Assembly: GCF_028769735.1 (NCBI RefSeq)
Contig: NC_088186.1
Coordinates: 6,169,001 to 6,233,000, forward strand
DNA length: 64,000 nucleotides
Origin: Zonotrichia leucophrys gambelii
Taxonomy: Eukaryota > Chordata > Aves > Passeriformes > Passerellidae
Direction: 5' to 3'
Shown in pieces: positions 50,281 to 62,824 of the stretch (position 1 is the first letter of the stretch; each line of letters begins with the position of its first letter). The notes beneath the pieces are model-generated. The model did no database searches. It was not told the DNA's origin and saw nothing but the letters and a program-made list of their open reading frames with translations. The position numbers were made by a program, and so were the translations under genes.

Positions 50281-50620
50281 CAGCTCAGGTCACACAGAGC
50301 CTGTGGGGACCTCTGCACTGTCCCTCAGGGCATCCCTGGGGAATTGCACCAGGAGCAGAGGGCAGTGCTCCAAGGGCAGCAGGATTTCCAGGAGGATTTT
50401 GAAGGTTTTTGCTCAGGCAGCTGGCAGTGGGGTGAGGATATCAGTGCTCTGCCCTACCCCTAGCCTCACCCCCAGCTCAGATCAGAGCCTTTGGGGACCT
50501 CTGCACTGTCCCTTAGGGCATCCCTGGGGAATTTCAGCAGGAGCAGAGGGCAGTGCTCCAATGGCAGCAGGATTTCTGCTGCTGGCAGTGGGATGAGGGT
50601 ATCAGTGCTCTGACCTGCCC
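50281..50620. repeat. Tandem duplication, period about 192 bp
   Basis: A segment from CAGCTCAGGTCACACAGAGC (50281) recurs from about 50473. Shared blocks are GGGGACCTCTGCACTGTCCC, GGCATCCCTGGGGAATT, GAGCAGAGGGCAGTGCTCCA and ATCAGTGCTCTG. The second copy lacks about 30 bp present in the first (the GGAGGATTTTGAAGGTTTTT region). It lies in intron 3 and is non-coding. Confidence 0.85.
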
Positions 50621-53600
50621 TCCCATCGCAGGGATGGAGCCTCCTGTGGGGAGCTCCTGCCCCTGGCACTGCAGCTCTTGCCCCTCTGGCTCCTTGCCTG
50701 CTGCTTCTGCAAAGGGATGGCAGAGAACACCCACCCTGTTATCACACAAAGCAAAGCTGAGATCAAGGGGAAACTCAGCAGCAGCAGATACTCTCTCTCT
50801 CTCTTCTCAAGCCAAACAGCTGAGCTGTTAACCAGCCTGAACAGCTCCTGAAGCAGCTCAGGGCAGCCACAATAAAGTTTAACCCTTCTCAGTTTCCCAC
50901 GGTAGCATTAGCAGTGACGAGCAACCCCACCAAATGATTACAGGATTTATTCTAAGCTGCTGCTGGGAAACTTGCTGCTGCAAAAGGGACTTTGTTTTTT
51001 TTTTTTTTTTAAATCTTAGCTCTCTGAGCTTCAAATTGCAAATGGAAAATTAAAAATGCTTGTCTGAAAGGAAAATACATGGGACCCTGAGGATAAGGGA
51101 AATCTTGCCATTTCCTCTTGCTGTTAATTTATACCTCTGCCTCTCCCACAGTGTGAGCCCCCTTCACTGCTTCCTCTGCCCACAGCAGTGCTGCAGGGAG
51201 CAAGGTGCCTTCTGAGCTGCTCCAAATCAGCAAGGCCAAACCTGCTGCTGAATTAGAGCCCACTGAGTACAAGAATAGGTGCTGGAAATTGGGAAATGAC
51301 TGCTGAATCAACTTGGTCAGATAGCAAAGGATTCCTGTAATGGTTTCCCCAGGGGTGAGTACTCAGCCTGGCAGCAAAGAGCTGAGATTTCCCAGGAAAT
51401 TATTACAGCTCATACTCCAATGCACACTGACAGATGGACAAATTTACTTTAGGGTATTCCCAATGTATTTCTGTCCAGCGTCTAGTGGCACAGTTCTCCT
51501 GTGTCCCAGAATATTCAGTTTCAGAAGTGCAAAACGCTTCTGGGACTGAGGAGAGAAGAGAGAACATTCCTCTTTCTCAGCTGTAGTAAAAGTCAACTTA
51601 AAAAGGAGTTCAGAAATCACATGAAAAGCTTCTCCCCACATTGGCACCACGTTCTGAGCAGGGAGTGACATTCCCCCTGCAGATAAAGGACCTGAACTGT
51701 TTTCTTCTAAGAAGAAAATAAATATTCCTGCAGGAAAGATGGCCACAGCCACAAACCTACCCTTTAGCCCTGTATGTCTGGGAAGCACCAGCACAGACAG
51801 CACTGGAATTCAAAATTCCCTGCTTAGGAGAATAGAAGGAGAAAAACCCTCATTTTCAACAGCCTGGCAACCTCTCTTCACCTCTCTCATTTCCAGGCTT
51901 CAAAAACTGCCTAAAACAAAGCTAGAATTTTAGGGGGGAAAACTCCCAGCACTTTGGTTACTTTCTTCTCCAAGGCAGGCTTATCGTATTAAAATTTGGA
52001 CATGTCTGGGTTTCAACCAGTGTAAAAACAAAAAGCCCTCATAATTCTGGCAGGAGCTGGGCTGCTGGTGCAGAGCCAGCCTTGTAACACGATTTCCTCA
52101 CCAGGCACAGATGTTTGCTCTGGGTCTGTGCAACACCTATCACACAAAGGTCCTTGTCCACAACTGGACTCCTCACAGGGCAGCAGCACAATGCACAACA
52201 AAATATGAGTGTTCCAGCTTGATGAAAGCTGCTTTTCTGCAGAGACATTTCAGGAACAGGCTCTGCAGGGCACTGGAGTGATCCCAGACCTTGGAAGGCA
52301 GCCTGAAAGGCTGGGAAGGAATACAGGGATCACCTACTCTACTACTCACTTTCTATTTTTAAAAATTTATAAAAATACTTGTATATACTTGTACAATCCT
52401 AGATCCTTTGCAGCACATTTATCTCAAACTCACTATCAACTGTCTCTCTTCAAAATTAGCTTTATTTTACACAAACAGACCTCTCTGATGCTTGGTCATT
52501 TGCCTGCAAGATTTCCCTTCTGGGATATTTCTGGTTAAATCACCAAAAAAATTTGATCCAATTATGTGAGCAAGGATAAAACTTTCCCCATGCATTATAC
52601 AAAGCATGCAGTCTCTCTTTTTTTATTATTAATATGACTCATTCATTAATAGATATTCAAACACGTTGTGTGTTCCTTAATTTGTCATGGGCTGGCAGCT
52701 CAAACATCCTTTTCTGGTGTGAGGAGAACTGGAAATAGGCACTTCATATATTTTATCTGTGTTTCCAGTCACCTCTCTCCCCTGCCCACTGATTGAGTTG
52801 GCTGGGATTGTTTCTTTAGGGAAGGAGCTGTGCTCCAAGACAAACTGCTCGTGCAGAGGATGGCAGCTGGAGCAGTCTAGACTGGGGACCTTGGAAACAC
52901 ATGTGCCTTGCAGGGAGGGAGGGAGAGGGAGCAGCCTGCCAGGCACCACCACTGCCTCCAGCCTGGCCATGCAGCTGGAACTGAGGGGGTGAGCCCCCTG
53001 TCCTCTGGCTGGGATTTTGGGGTGTCCTTCAAAAGCTCTCCCTGCTCCTCTTCTGTTACTCAGTGATCCCAGCCTGCACATTCAGCATCAGGGGTGGCTT
53101 TCTTGCTCTAAAAATAACCCTTAGGGCTTGTCAAGAGGCTTGGCTCTAGGGATGGGATTGCAGCTCTGTATAGGAAGAGAAAGGTCTGACTTGGGGTGTG
53201 CTGTGCTAGACCCCAACCATGCTAGACCCAAGGGGTTTAGCACAGCTTTACCTGGCAGGTGGTGCTGGTGGGCAGGGGAGAGGCTACAGCAGCCCCCCAA
53301 AATCTCCCTGCCACACCTGCTGCTGGTCTAGGCAAGCAAATGACACCCCATCCACTGGAGGATTCAAATACCCACCACATCACAGCCTCAGTTCAGGAGT
53401 TTGACATGCTCACAGCAGATACTATTTTCCAGAATGCATTTTTCTTTGGAGGGGGTTTTAGGCTACTTCCAGCCACGTGCTGGGGTCATGCTGCAGGGCC
53501 TGGAGCTCTGGAGCAAGGCTGGCTGGGATGCTTTGGGCAGTGGGGATGATCCAGAGGGAGTTTTGCCAGCTGCTGAGTCAGTGCTGCGTTACTAACTTCG

Positions 53601-53912
53601 CACGATATCTGGGTGTTCCTTTTGTTATTCCTCCCCTCCAAAAAAACCATAGAGCTGAGATCCCAAATGCTTGTGGTTATTAATGGTTCCCAAGAAGTTT
53701 TTCTTTTTTAAGAACATATTGCCCTCCCTCCTCTAGCTACTCAGTAAACCCAATTCTCCTGAAGAATTAATTCTCTGCCTGAGTTCCATGCGGGATGCAA
53801 TGTCTCCATTTTGCACAGCATCCTAGTGGTCCTTCAAGACAGATTAATACATGGGGGGTGCTGAATTTTATTCCTAAATAAATCCTTTCAGTCCTTTGCT
53901 CACACTCCTCTT

Positions 53913-54007
53913 ACCATCAAACCCTTCCTCTATTGTGGGATGGGGCCTTTCTGCACAGCTAAGAATATTTCATTGGTTATTTTAGTAGAATTCACAAAGC
54001 CTTAAGG
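53913..54007 (+). repeat. Dispersed direct repeat, copy 2
   Basis: This is the partner of 49650-49744 in the same orientation and the same intron 3. Similarity stops on both sides, just after CACAAAGCCT(T/C)AAG on the right. Confidence 0.85.
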
Positions 54008-55161
54008 GCCTGAGTCATCACTCCCTCACACCATGGCTGCCATTGGGATGATCAGGATGAAAAACGGTTCTTTTTCTCTAGGTGGAAGGGTTCTGTGGCT
54101 GCCATTCTGCCTAGAAACCACAGCCAAGGTGGCCCCAATTCCTGCTGAACAGGCACAAAACAGTTCCCTCCACACACCTCCCTCCTCAGGGTGACAATCT
54201 GCTTGAAGAGACCTTGTATCAGGCAGCAGCTGGGAAAACTAATTAATCACCTTCTCCTTCCCTCTGTGCCAGACAGCAGATGACATTCCCAGCCCATTCC
54301 CTGGCCTGGCCAGGCTGGGATATCACTGACCTCATCAGGAACAGCAGCACGAGGATGGCGCCAGGTAATTACTCAGGCACAGAACATTTATCAGCACTTT
54401 GCCCTCAAACATGCTCATCTGGCCATGGATGTGCTGCATTAATTTCTCAACATGTCATCCCCATTCTGATATTTTTTCCTCTTTCCCTTCCCACGTCAGA
54501 GACATCCAAGGAAGCGTGGTACAGAGATCTCTGAGTGACTCACAGGAGCTGCTGAGCTCCGTGTGGCAGCCAGCTCCAGCCAAGCCATAACCTTTCCCTC
54601 CCCAAGCCCTGATTTTGTTTCCAGCAGTCAAAGAGAATAAGGCCAGACAGAGTCTCAGAAAGTTCTCCTTTCCCTCGGTTCAGGACTCCAGTTGTTCTCA
54701 GACAGGATGGAAAAACCCTGCCATCTCTTCCCTCAGCCCTCCACAGCCTGAATCCATTTCTTTGCTATGATTCACAAGCCTGAGAGAGATTTTCCACTCC
54801 AGTTCAATAATAAGCTCTTTACATTGCAGGGGCTTAGAGCTTGGTCACCCTCATGACACTTGAAGAGCAAGGAGGTGGCAGAGGTCAGGATTGTGGTGGG
54901 CTTGGAGCAGGCATCCAGATTCACCCCTGAAAGCTAAGTGGTGTTTTAAGGGAAATGCACAACTGCCGGATTTCTTCTCTTGGAAATATGCCTGAAATGA
55001 CTCTCCACAAAACACAGAAGCCTGCTCAAATTGCTGGAGCTTGTTCTGTCTACTCAGGGATTTAGCAAAACTTCTCCAAGCAGCAAGACCCCATCAGGGA
55101 TGGGTCCCTGCAGCCCACACTCAACCCCTACCCAGGATCACCTTCACCTCTCCCAGGGGCA

Positions 55162-55203
55162 GGGGAACAAAACACCAGCCTGGGAACAAAACACCAACCT
55201 GGG
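55162..55203. repeat. 20-bp tandem repeat, 2 copies
   Basis: GGGAACAAAACACCAGCCT recurs with a 20-bp period (second copy has AACCT), in intron 3. Confidence 0.8.
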
Positions 55204-56352
55204 TGACTCCATACCCAAAGAACAGGGAGAGAAATCACCACCCAGCTCTGAGATGGGACAGGAGGAAATACAAACTGCTCATCTCCCACTGAGGACCTGG
55301 GGAGACCCAACCATTCCACTTTAGGTGTTACTTGCACCAAGGAGCAGCTCTGCAGAGACAAGCGCTGGTCATTCCTTACACCAGCCTCAATATTTCCATT
55401 GTAAACTCTTCTTTCACTATTTTAAGAAGTCAGCTATAAAAATTCCCTCTAGGCTGGATCTTGGCAACCAAAGGCTCTGTCTGGGAGAAACTTATTTTAC
55501 ATGTACAACCCCCCTCTCCTATTGACAGTTTGGGCTGGAACACCAAATCCCCCTAAAAGTTGGCCAGTTTAAAGATCATGTTTGCATTCTCAAATTTGGA
55601 AAAAAAAGAGAAGAACAGCCAGCAGATAATTAGTGGGGCCTGAGTGCTTTCAGCATTACAAAACGTGTGTATGCTTTTATAATGGCCAATATATACAACC
55701 TGAAAGGAGTTATTTTTTATGTGGAATGCAGTAGTTAAATTTATAAAGGAAACTTTTTGCATGTTTTAAGCGCAGGCTATGAGAAATAAAAACCAGAACA
55801 AAACACCCAAGAAAAACTTATACCATAAAAACAATTGAGACTTTGTTTGAAAAAATAAATCCCGAAACCATCTCTGCACTTGCATTTGCTGGAACAGGGC
55901 ACTTTTCTAGATTTGTGAATATCAGATACAAAACAAATTAATAACAAGTGCCAAGAAATAGTTAACTTGAGGCATGTTTTCAAGGCATCTGGGTTTTCTA
56001 TGGAAGATGACCAGAGATAAACCAAGCGTGTGGAAGATAGCGCCAACCTGGTCATTAAAATTTTAGCCAGCAATTTAAAGGAAAAGAAGGTGGGATTTAT
56101 CTTTTTTTTCCTTTCTTTTTAAAAATCTGATGTAAAGGAGCAACTTAAACCACAAATGTTTCACGGCATTCACCATCACTGAACGCTCAGGCTCAAACTG
56201 AGATTTATGCTAGAATCGTGATGATCAGGAATGCAGCAGGGCCTGGCTGCCACACTTGGATGAGCTTCACAGAAACCCTTGGAGCTCGTGGTCTGCCAGC
56301 CCTTGAGCCGAGCTGTGACTGGGAACAGCCACCACCAAGAGCCTGAACCTAC

Positions 56353-57779
56353 CTGAGGTCCTCTCTCTCCTTTCACTCCTGGAAATCCCAGTAAAAATGG
56401 AAACGGAGTGGGTCCCAAGGGGTCAAAGATTTGATAGCCATCTGTGGCAGCTGGGGTGGTGAGGTTGGAGGCCCTGGCCCTGGAGCTGGGCCGGGCAGAG
56501 CCCAGGGGTGACTTGGTGATCACCAGAGGGATGGTGCTGGGATCCACTCTCCTGGTGGGGGACGGCTTCTTTGGGGTGGGCCCACGGCTCGGGTTCTGCG
56601 GGGTTTGCTTCAGGGTAACCAGGTGGACACTGCTCGTGGTGTTATCAGTCACTCTCCTCAGTGGCTTTGCAGTACTGAGCACTTCAGGGGGCTCAGTGGT
56701 TGGTTTTTGGTTGGTCTTCTTTTTGGTCTCTTGCTCAGACTCCTTCCTGCTGGCCGTGACCAGGCTCTGGCTCGTTGGTGGGGCCCTTCTGGCTGTGGGA
56801 AGGGGAGTTTTCTCCCTGCGTGTGCTGGGAGTGGGCTGAGACACCCTGAGGGTTGTCCCCACGCCCCGAGGGGACTGGGTGGGTACCTGTGGTTTGGTAC
56901 TTGACACAACAGGTGAGGCCACCGTGACCTTGGTGGCTTTGGTGGTCAGTCTTGGCCGTGATGGTGGGGTTGACAGCAACGTGGGGGTTGTTGTTGTACC
57001 TGAACCCCTTGTCTTGAGGGGTGCAGTGACCCTGCCAAACTCCAAGTTTGGGGCAGCAGTGGTCAGGTTTTTCAGACCCTGCAGCGAGGGCTCTGTGTGC
57101 TGTGGGGTGCTGGGGGAGGCACTGGGATCCCTGGGCAGGAGGGGGATGAGAGGGGGCAGGTTTGGCCGGTAGGTATCTGCTTGCCTGCACTGTTTTTTCA
57201 GGTATTTACAGTAATGATGAGCTGCCTTGGCGGAAGGATAAATATCAAACTGGCAGATGGCTCCTTCAAACTGCACGGAGTGCTGGCTTATCTTCCCAAA
57301 GAGGAAAGATCCTTGTGGATCCAATGCCTCGTCCTTTTTAAAATGCAAATCCGCATGTACTCTGCGCTTCCCACAAGAAGTAAATAAAGTGACAGTCTGG
57401 CCACGGATGTTGATGGCCATGTTGTGCCACCGGCCATCGTGGACATTGTAATCAAAATATACAGAGCGCTTGTGGCCCACGTACACGATGATCTTCCCGG
57501 GCACAAACTGGACCCCCAGCTGCAGTTTTTTCTTTTTGCTCCTGACAGCAAAGAGGAAGGCGTTGTTGATGCGGTGGGAGCAGAGGCTCAGCACCAGGAG
57601 CAGGTCGGAGCTGGAGCCCGCGGGGAGCAGGGCGCTGAGCGGGGCTTCCACACGGGCCCGCTGCGTGAAGATGACCCCTGATTTGAAAGGAATGACTCCT
57701 TGAGGAGCTGCACGTGAGGAGGACCATCCACTCGATGGCCTTTTCCCTGACAGGCCCAGTCTTTGAAGAACATCCACAT
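56353..57779 (-). CDS. COL27A1: COL27A1 exon 3: TSPN domain, variable region, N-telopeptide, helix start
   Basis: This is the large exon of the gene: 1427 bp, 475 codons plus two bases, open throughout, with a TTTCAG acceptor and CAG/GTAGGT donor. Residues 1 to about 205 form the TSPN/laminin-G-like globular domain ([49 protein letters not shown]), with Cys in SLCSHR, TSCGKR, AICQF, YCKY and QCRQ. Residues about 206-445 are Thr/Ser/Pro/Lys-rich and low in complexity, with N-glycosylation sequons such as NLTT and DNTT; this is the variable region. [17 protein letters not shown] is the telopeptide-like linker, and [12 protein letters not shown] gives the first four Gly-X-Y triplets. From memory, the human variable region is about 100 residues longer. 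The exon is locally GC-rich in the TSPN part. Confidence 0.95.
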
Positions 57780-60700
57780 CTGAAAGGGAAGAACAAAGAT
57801 TATGTGAGGCGCTGGATGGGTGTGGAGGGAAGTCAAACCAATCCGTGCACAAAGCCAACAGGATACAGGAAATCCCAATTTGCATATCTAATCCCACCCT
57901 CTCACATATATAATCCCATAACCAGCATGGAGAACTCACAGCTCTTCTCACATTGTGTGAGGAGCAAGTTTATGCTCAATGTGATTTCCAAGAATTGCCA
58001 AAATGCATCAGCTCCACGGTGTATCTGGTGAGTTCTCCTGTCCCACCAGGGACCAGCTCAGATGTTCTGGAGGGAGCTGACCTCACTACAAGGAAATTTC
58101 CCACTGAGCACCCCTAGTCCTCTTCCTGGGATTTAATTCTGAGTACTGACCACATAGCTGGAAAGGAATTCGAGCAACAGATTGAGATGGGATTGCAAAA
58201 TTTTGTATCCCCAGAGGGCACGTAACAAAACTTCCAGAGGAAGCAAAAGCCTTGTATCTGTCTCTCTCCAAGCTAGCAAGCAGCAGCTTTTGATCTTTGG
58301 AGAGTTTAGGGAAGTGCAGGTGCCTCCCAGCATGAAAAACATTACACCCAGATTTCAGTGAACTGCTCAAGTTTCTCAACAGTATTTTTCTTTTCCCAGC
58401 AGATCATCTTACAGCAATGAATTATTTTAATAGGTTGGAACCAGACCTGGTTTGTGAAGAGCTCAGAAATTGGTTAGGGCTGCCACTGAGTAGTGGAGGT
58501 GAGATTTGCCTCCTGTATAATGTCACCTAGGAGCCAGGTGCCTTGCTCCAGCCAGGATTGGGATTGATGCCCAGGGGACCTTTCTCCCCCAACTCCAGTA
58601 GTAATTTGCAATGGACAGACAAGCAGAACCCCCTGCCTCTGCCCCTGAGGTCTATCAGGAGTCATTCACAGCTCAGATTAGCAGGCACCAGCAGCACAAA
58701 CTGGGGCCAGCTGGCAGCAGCCTCAGCTGAATTATTCAGGAGAAGATGCCGAGGTCTACGTGAGCAAAGCTGCAAAGGCAAATGTGCCCAGACCTGAAAA
58801 AGGTCCTGGTTGAGCAGCTAAAGGAGCTCAGCTAGAGGAAAAGGAGGCTCAGGGGAGAACTTCTCACACTCTACAACTCCCTGACAGGAGTCCTCAAGTT
58901 GTGCTGGGGGTGAGGGGTGTTAGAATGAAGAGTAGGAAAGGCTTCTTTACCAAAAGGTTTGTAAATCATTGGAACGAGCTTCCCAGTGAAAGGTGGAGTC
59001 ACCATCCGTGGAAGTGCTCAAAAGACATCAGATGTGGCACTTGGGGACATCTAATGGTTTAGTGGTGGGCTTGGCAGCCCTGGATTAACAGCTGGATTTG
59101 ATGATTGTGAGGGTTTTCCAACCCAAATGACCCTGTTAAGGTGTTCATGACTCCTGTGACACCAGCACTGTAACAGTGAGCTAGGATAACTGCACTGCCT
59201 CCCCTCTTCCTGCCCAAATGCCATCCCCAACACTCCTGGACCAGCCAACTCTCCCATCTCAGTGCCCTTTGGGGAAGCCAGTCAGGGTGAACAACCCAAA
59301 TGCTAATGTTGCAAGGCAAGAATTTAACACTCAGGAAGCTGCTGGTGCCAATCATGGCTAACACCATGGGACTGCAACTTTCCTTGATTAAAAGTAAATC
59401 AACAGTCCTCCAAGGAAAAAAAAAAAAAACTAGCTCATTTTCTAAAGGGGCCTTGGTATTTATCTGCTTTCACCCTTAACTATTAAATATTCTGCACAGA
59501 ACACAGTATTTGGAGAACTGGCACACAAAGAGCCCCTTGGTGTTGGCCAGAAGGGTTGAAGACTCAAGCAGTCTGAGACCTGTGATGCTGCTGGCCAAGA
59601 AGGGAGGAGAATGATGAGAAAACCTCTGTTCCTTGACTTTGGCAAAACCCTCACCCATTTTTGTATATTAAGAATGATTCAATCAGTATTTACTTTGCCT
59701 GAGTTTAGCTTTATTCCCACCTTCCTTTTTTTAAAGCAGCTTGACTCATTTTCTAGCAGACACTACCCTGGAGAAGGTGTGTCAGATGTAGAAAAGGATG
59801 GAAACGTTCCCACTCTGTGCAGAGGGGTAATTTATGCACAGCATGTTCAAGTGTTAATGACAGCATCTCTCCCATACTCTGAAATCCTTGGTCCCCCACT
59901 GTTTTTATTCCATATTGTCCAACAGGGCTGTCTCTCAGTAGCCTTCCCCTCTCTGCTCTGAGCAGAAGAATTATGACAGTGTCTTCATTCTGGATAATCT
60001 CCAGGGCTCATGAAACACCAAAGGCCAAAGACTGGCTTTAGTGAACTGAAGTGGGACCTTTGCCACAGACTTCAAAGGCATCAGGATTTATCCCTAAGAA
60101 AATAAATTTGCCATTTAAGCAAGCAGCTCTTCTCCAGCTTCCAATTTCTAAGTGTATTTTTAGGTTCTCCCTCAGAGGCAGACGGGGCTGTCTCTGCTGG
60201 AGATGCTGCATGCTCTAGGAGTTATTTATTTGGTAGCTGCTCTGCAAAGACCTGAGGATGTTTCCATGCTCAGAGGATGCTTCTGCTGCTGTTTGCAATC
60301 CCAATGCCTCGTTAGCAACAGCATCCAGGAGTGTTTAAGGGAAAAAAGCACAACCCAAACACTGCTCTCCCTCAAAAGCCGCTAAGGTGGAGCCACACTC
60401 TGAATGCCCACGCAAAATCCCAATAAAGCATCCTCCTGCAGGACACACATGTGAACTTTCCAGCACCAGGTCCAGATACAGAGCTCAGGGCTCCTGTGCA
60501 CCCAGCCCATCTCCTCTCCTCTCCATCCCATCCAACTGTCCTGGGCTGTTGGGTCACATCTCCTGGGATATGGATGTCATCAACCAATGTGAAATGCAAG
60601 GTAATTCTGACTTCCTGAAGCAGCTCCAAGTTTAGCAGAGGATTTTTTCCCCTTCAAACTTTTTCCCTCTGTGGATTTTTCCATCAAAACACATTATTTA

Positions 60701-62753
60701 AAAAGAACATTCACTGAGAGCTGCCTGATCCCAGGTGCCTCAAAGCTAGTAGCAACACTTGAGCAACTGGGAAAAACTCTTCTATCAGACTCTGTGCATG
60801 AAGTGAGATACACAGAGATTCCTGAACAACCCCATGATCATCTCTGGAAAGGGGAAAAAATATTTTATTGTTCTCCTTCCCCTCTCTTTCTTTCCCTCCC
60901 CCTTTCACCACACAAAAAGCTGTACAAGAAAAATAAGCCAAAAGGCAGGAGAGGAATAACTTGCAGCTTCCCAGATTCCAACAGCCAAGATGTGATGCCC
61001 ACAGCTAAAACTGGGTTGAATAAGTGCAGCAGTTCCAAAAGTTACTGCCCAGACCTTTAGTCAGCACACAACAAATGAACTCACCTCACAATCTTTGGGA
61101 TTTGTAACACTTATGGAAAGATCATCCTCTGTGTTCCCTGATTTTCCAGCATACAGGAAGACTCCTAATCCTTAGAGTAACAGCCAGAGTGTTTTCAAAA
61201 TCCCACAGCATTGGCTGAATTTCATCCTCACACTGCCCTGTGAACAAGTTCTTACAGCTGCTGAGTCTCATGTTTGGAAATCCTGGGTGATAACACAGCC
61301 CCACGTCACCCATGTTTTCTTGCAGCCTTTACTTCCCTGCAAGGTTTTGTTTTCTGGCACCCAGAAGGAAATTCTCTCTCTCATTGTGTGGAAACCAGGC
61401 AAGTTTTTCAAAATTCTTTTATCACAGACAAAGTATCTGAGAGGGGAGCTATCAACTACACCAAGGTAAACACAATGAGAGTGAAATGAGAGAGTTTTCT
61501 TTATATTGAAGGTAACAAAAGACACAGCCCCATCCCATAATTATCTTAGGAGTAAAATGATGGATGGAGGTGAATCTAAACAGCATATTATAATCTACTT
61601 GAAAAGCAAGATGCCAAGACACAGTATTTGTTCTGCCTCTTTACGAGCTGACATAAAACTTGCTCTGAAAACTGCTTGACTAAGTAATTCAGCCAGATGT
61701 TCACCTCCTTTGCATGGAGGCAGAATTTGGAAAATATTACATTTTTCAAAATTGCTGATGGCAGGGATCTGTTCCCTCCCTCCTGTAAAAAGTGGTCCAT
61801 GGGCTGGCTGACAGCTGAGTGCTGACCAAATTTCTATTTTTCCTTCATGTTTTAGAGACTGAGAGGAGAGCCCTGGAGCCTGCTAGTCCACTTAGTGCTG
61901 TCTGCTGACGGCAGGGGAAGCTGCTCACTTCCAGCAAATACCCATGTAAAGCAACCATGTGGGAAAGGTGTTGCTATTTTGAGAGGAGAAGGCTCCTTTT
62001 CAAACAGATATTGCAGAGATGCTCACACCCACTATCAAGTGCTAAAGATTAATATTTTTTTGTGTGTTTTTGTTGGGTTTCAAGTTTTAATCTCTTTTGT
62101 AGGGTTGTTGGTTATTGTACCTCAGCCTAGTCCTGTTCCTGGTAGCACCAGGGAGGTGATGCCTGGACAAGGGGTGAGGACAGGCTGAAGGTGTCACTCC
62201 CCTATAGAATATCCTCTCACAGCACAGAGACTGAACCAGCTATAGCCATTTTATTGTCAGCCAACACTGCACGATTTTCCTCCCTTAAATTTGCTCTTAC
62301 CTTTAGAACTCACATTATTTCTATATGTGACATCCCCTGTGCTGGCAGAGGTGCCTGGGGTGCACCAAAGTCACAGAAAAATCTGCCAGAGACATTTAAT
62401 TCCATAAAGCCCCAGTCTCAAGGGGCACTTTTTAAGAGCAGTTAAGTCCTGGCAAGTACAGGTGGATGCCAGTGACATTTTAGACACAAAGTGCTTCACT
62501 CCCACCAGCTCCACCAGACAGTCAGGCTCTGAAAATCCTGTGGGACACATAATCACCTGTACAAAACATGGTTCTTTTGCCAGCTCTTAACTGCACCATC
62601 TATATCATCTCTACTGCAACCATCAGCAATAAATGCATCTAACTGTGCACTGGGCTCAGACATGGATTGTTAAGTTATAATCCTACACTGGTACCAAAGC
62701 ACTTGGCTTTTACTTTTGTTGAAGGAAGAGAGAAAATAAGAAGTGTAGTTTAC
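57780..62753 (-). other. COL27A1: Intron 2
   Basis: About 5.0 kb with one CR1 fragment (58835) and a short A run near 59420. No other exon was recognised between exons 2 and 3, and the split Asp codon joins them directly. Confidence 0.85.
58835..59136 (+). mobile_element. CR1 LINE 3' fragment
   Basis: About 300 bp with the familiar avian CR1 3' end: AGGAGGCTCAGGGGAGAACT, CTCTACAACTCCCTGA, a CTTCTTTACC / GGAACGAGCTTCCCAGTG segment, GAGTCACCATCC, GGCACTTGGGGACAT, TGGTTTAGTGGTGGGCTTGG and GGGTTTTCCAACCCAAATGA. It is 5'-truncated and diverged, with no open frame. It lies in intron 2, antisense to the gene. Confidence 0.85.
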
Positions 62754-62824
62754 CTTCAGAATTTCCCTGTGTGAATCCCAGGAACCAAGTAAAACACAAT
62801 ATTGTCCAGAGAAAGCAGAATCCC
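62754..62824 (-). CDS. COL27A1: COL27A1 exon 2: signal-peptide core
   Basis: This 71-bp exon is bounded by a TTTTAG acceptor and a GTAAAC donor. It begins with the last base of a split codon and ends with the first base of the next. It reads GFCFLWTILCFTWFLGFTQG and then NSE. A strongly hydrophobic core ending in a small polar TQG/NSE stretch is what a signal peptide needs, with cleavage likely near there. The matching human segment, from memory, is [20 protein letters not shown], alike in length and phase. The trailing G joins AT of exon 3 to make the Asp codon of DVDVLQRL. The start codon is in exon 1, outside the window. Confidence 0.9.

Larger units (their letters stand above)
47221..56352 (-). 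other. COL27A1: Intron 3
   Basis: About 9.1 kb separating the large exon 3 from the short helix exons. It holds the 46-bp array, the 192-bp tandem duplication, the 93-bp dispersed pair, the 20-bp duplication at 55162, a T-rich run near 50995-51010 and a short CT run near 50790. Confidence 0.85.
1773..62824 (-). other. COL27A1: COL27A1 gene, exons 2 to 16 (partial at both ends)
   Basis: This is the 5' part of the gene for the pro-alpha1 chain of type XXVII collagen, a secreted homotrimeric fibrillar procollagen made mainly by cartilage. Fifteen exons can be placed. They give the second half of the signal peptide, a TSPN/laminin-G-like N-terminal domain, a long Ser/Thr/Pro-rich variable region and about 231 residues of triple helix. 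Identification rests on exon-by-exon agreement with the human COL27A1 protein as I remember it, including the N-terminal [10 protein letters not shown], the helix imperfection GDPGLSPGKA, and miR-455 in intron 10. COL24A1 is the nearest alternative, but it does not host miR-455. Exon 1 with the start codon and promoter is right of the window; exons after 16 are left of it. No frameshift or stop interrupts the placed exons. Confidence 0.95.

Noticed and set aside
56176..56352. Continuation of the exon 3 open frame past the donor
   Set aside because: The frame stays open for about 59 codons but loses Gly-X-Y right after a strong GTAGGT donor, and exon 4 continues the helix exactly.
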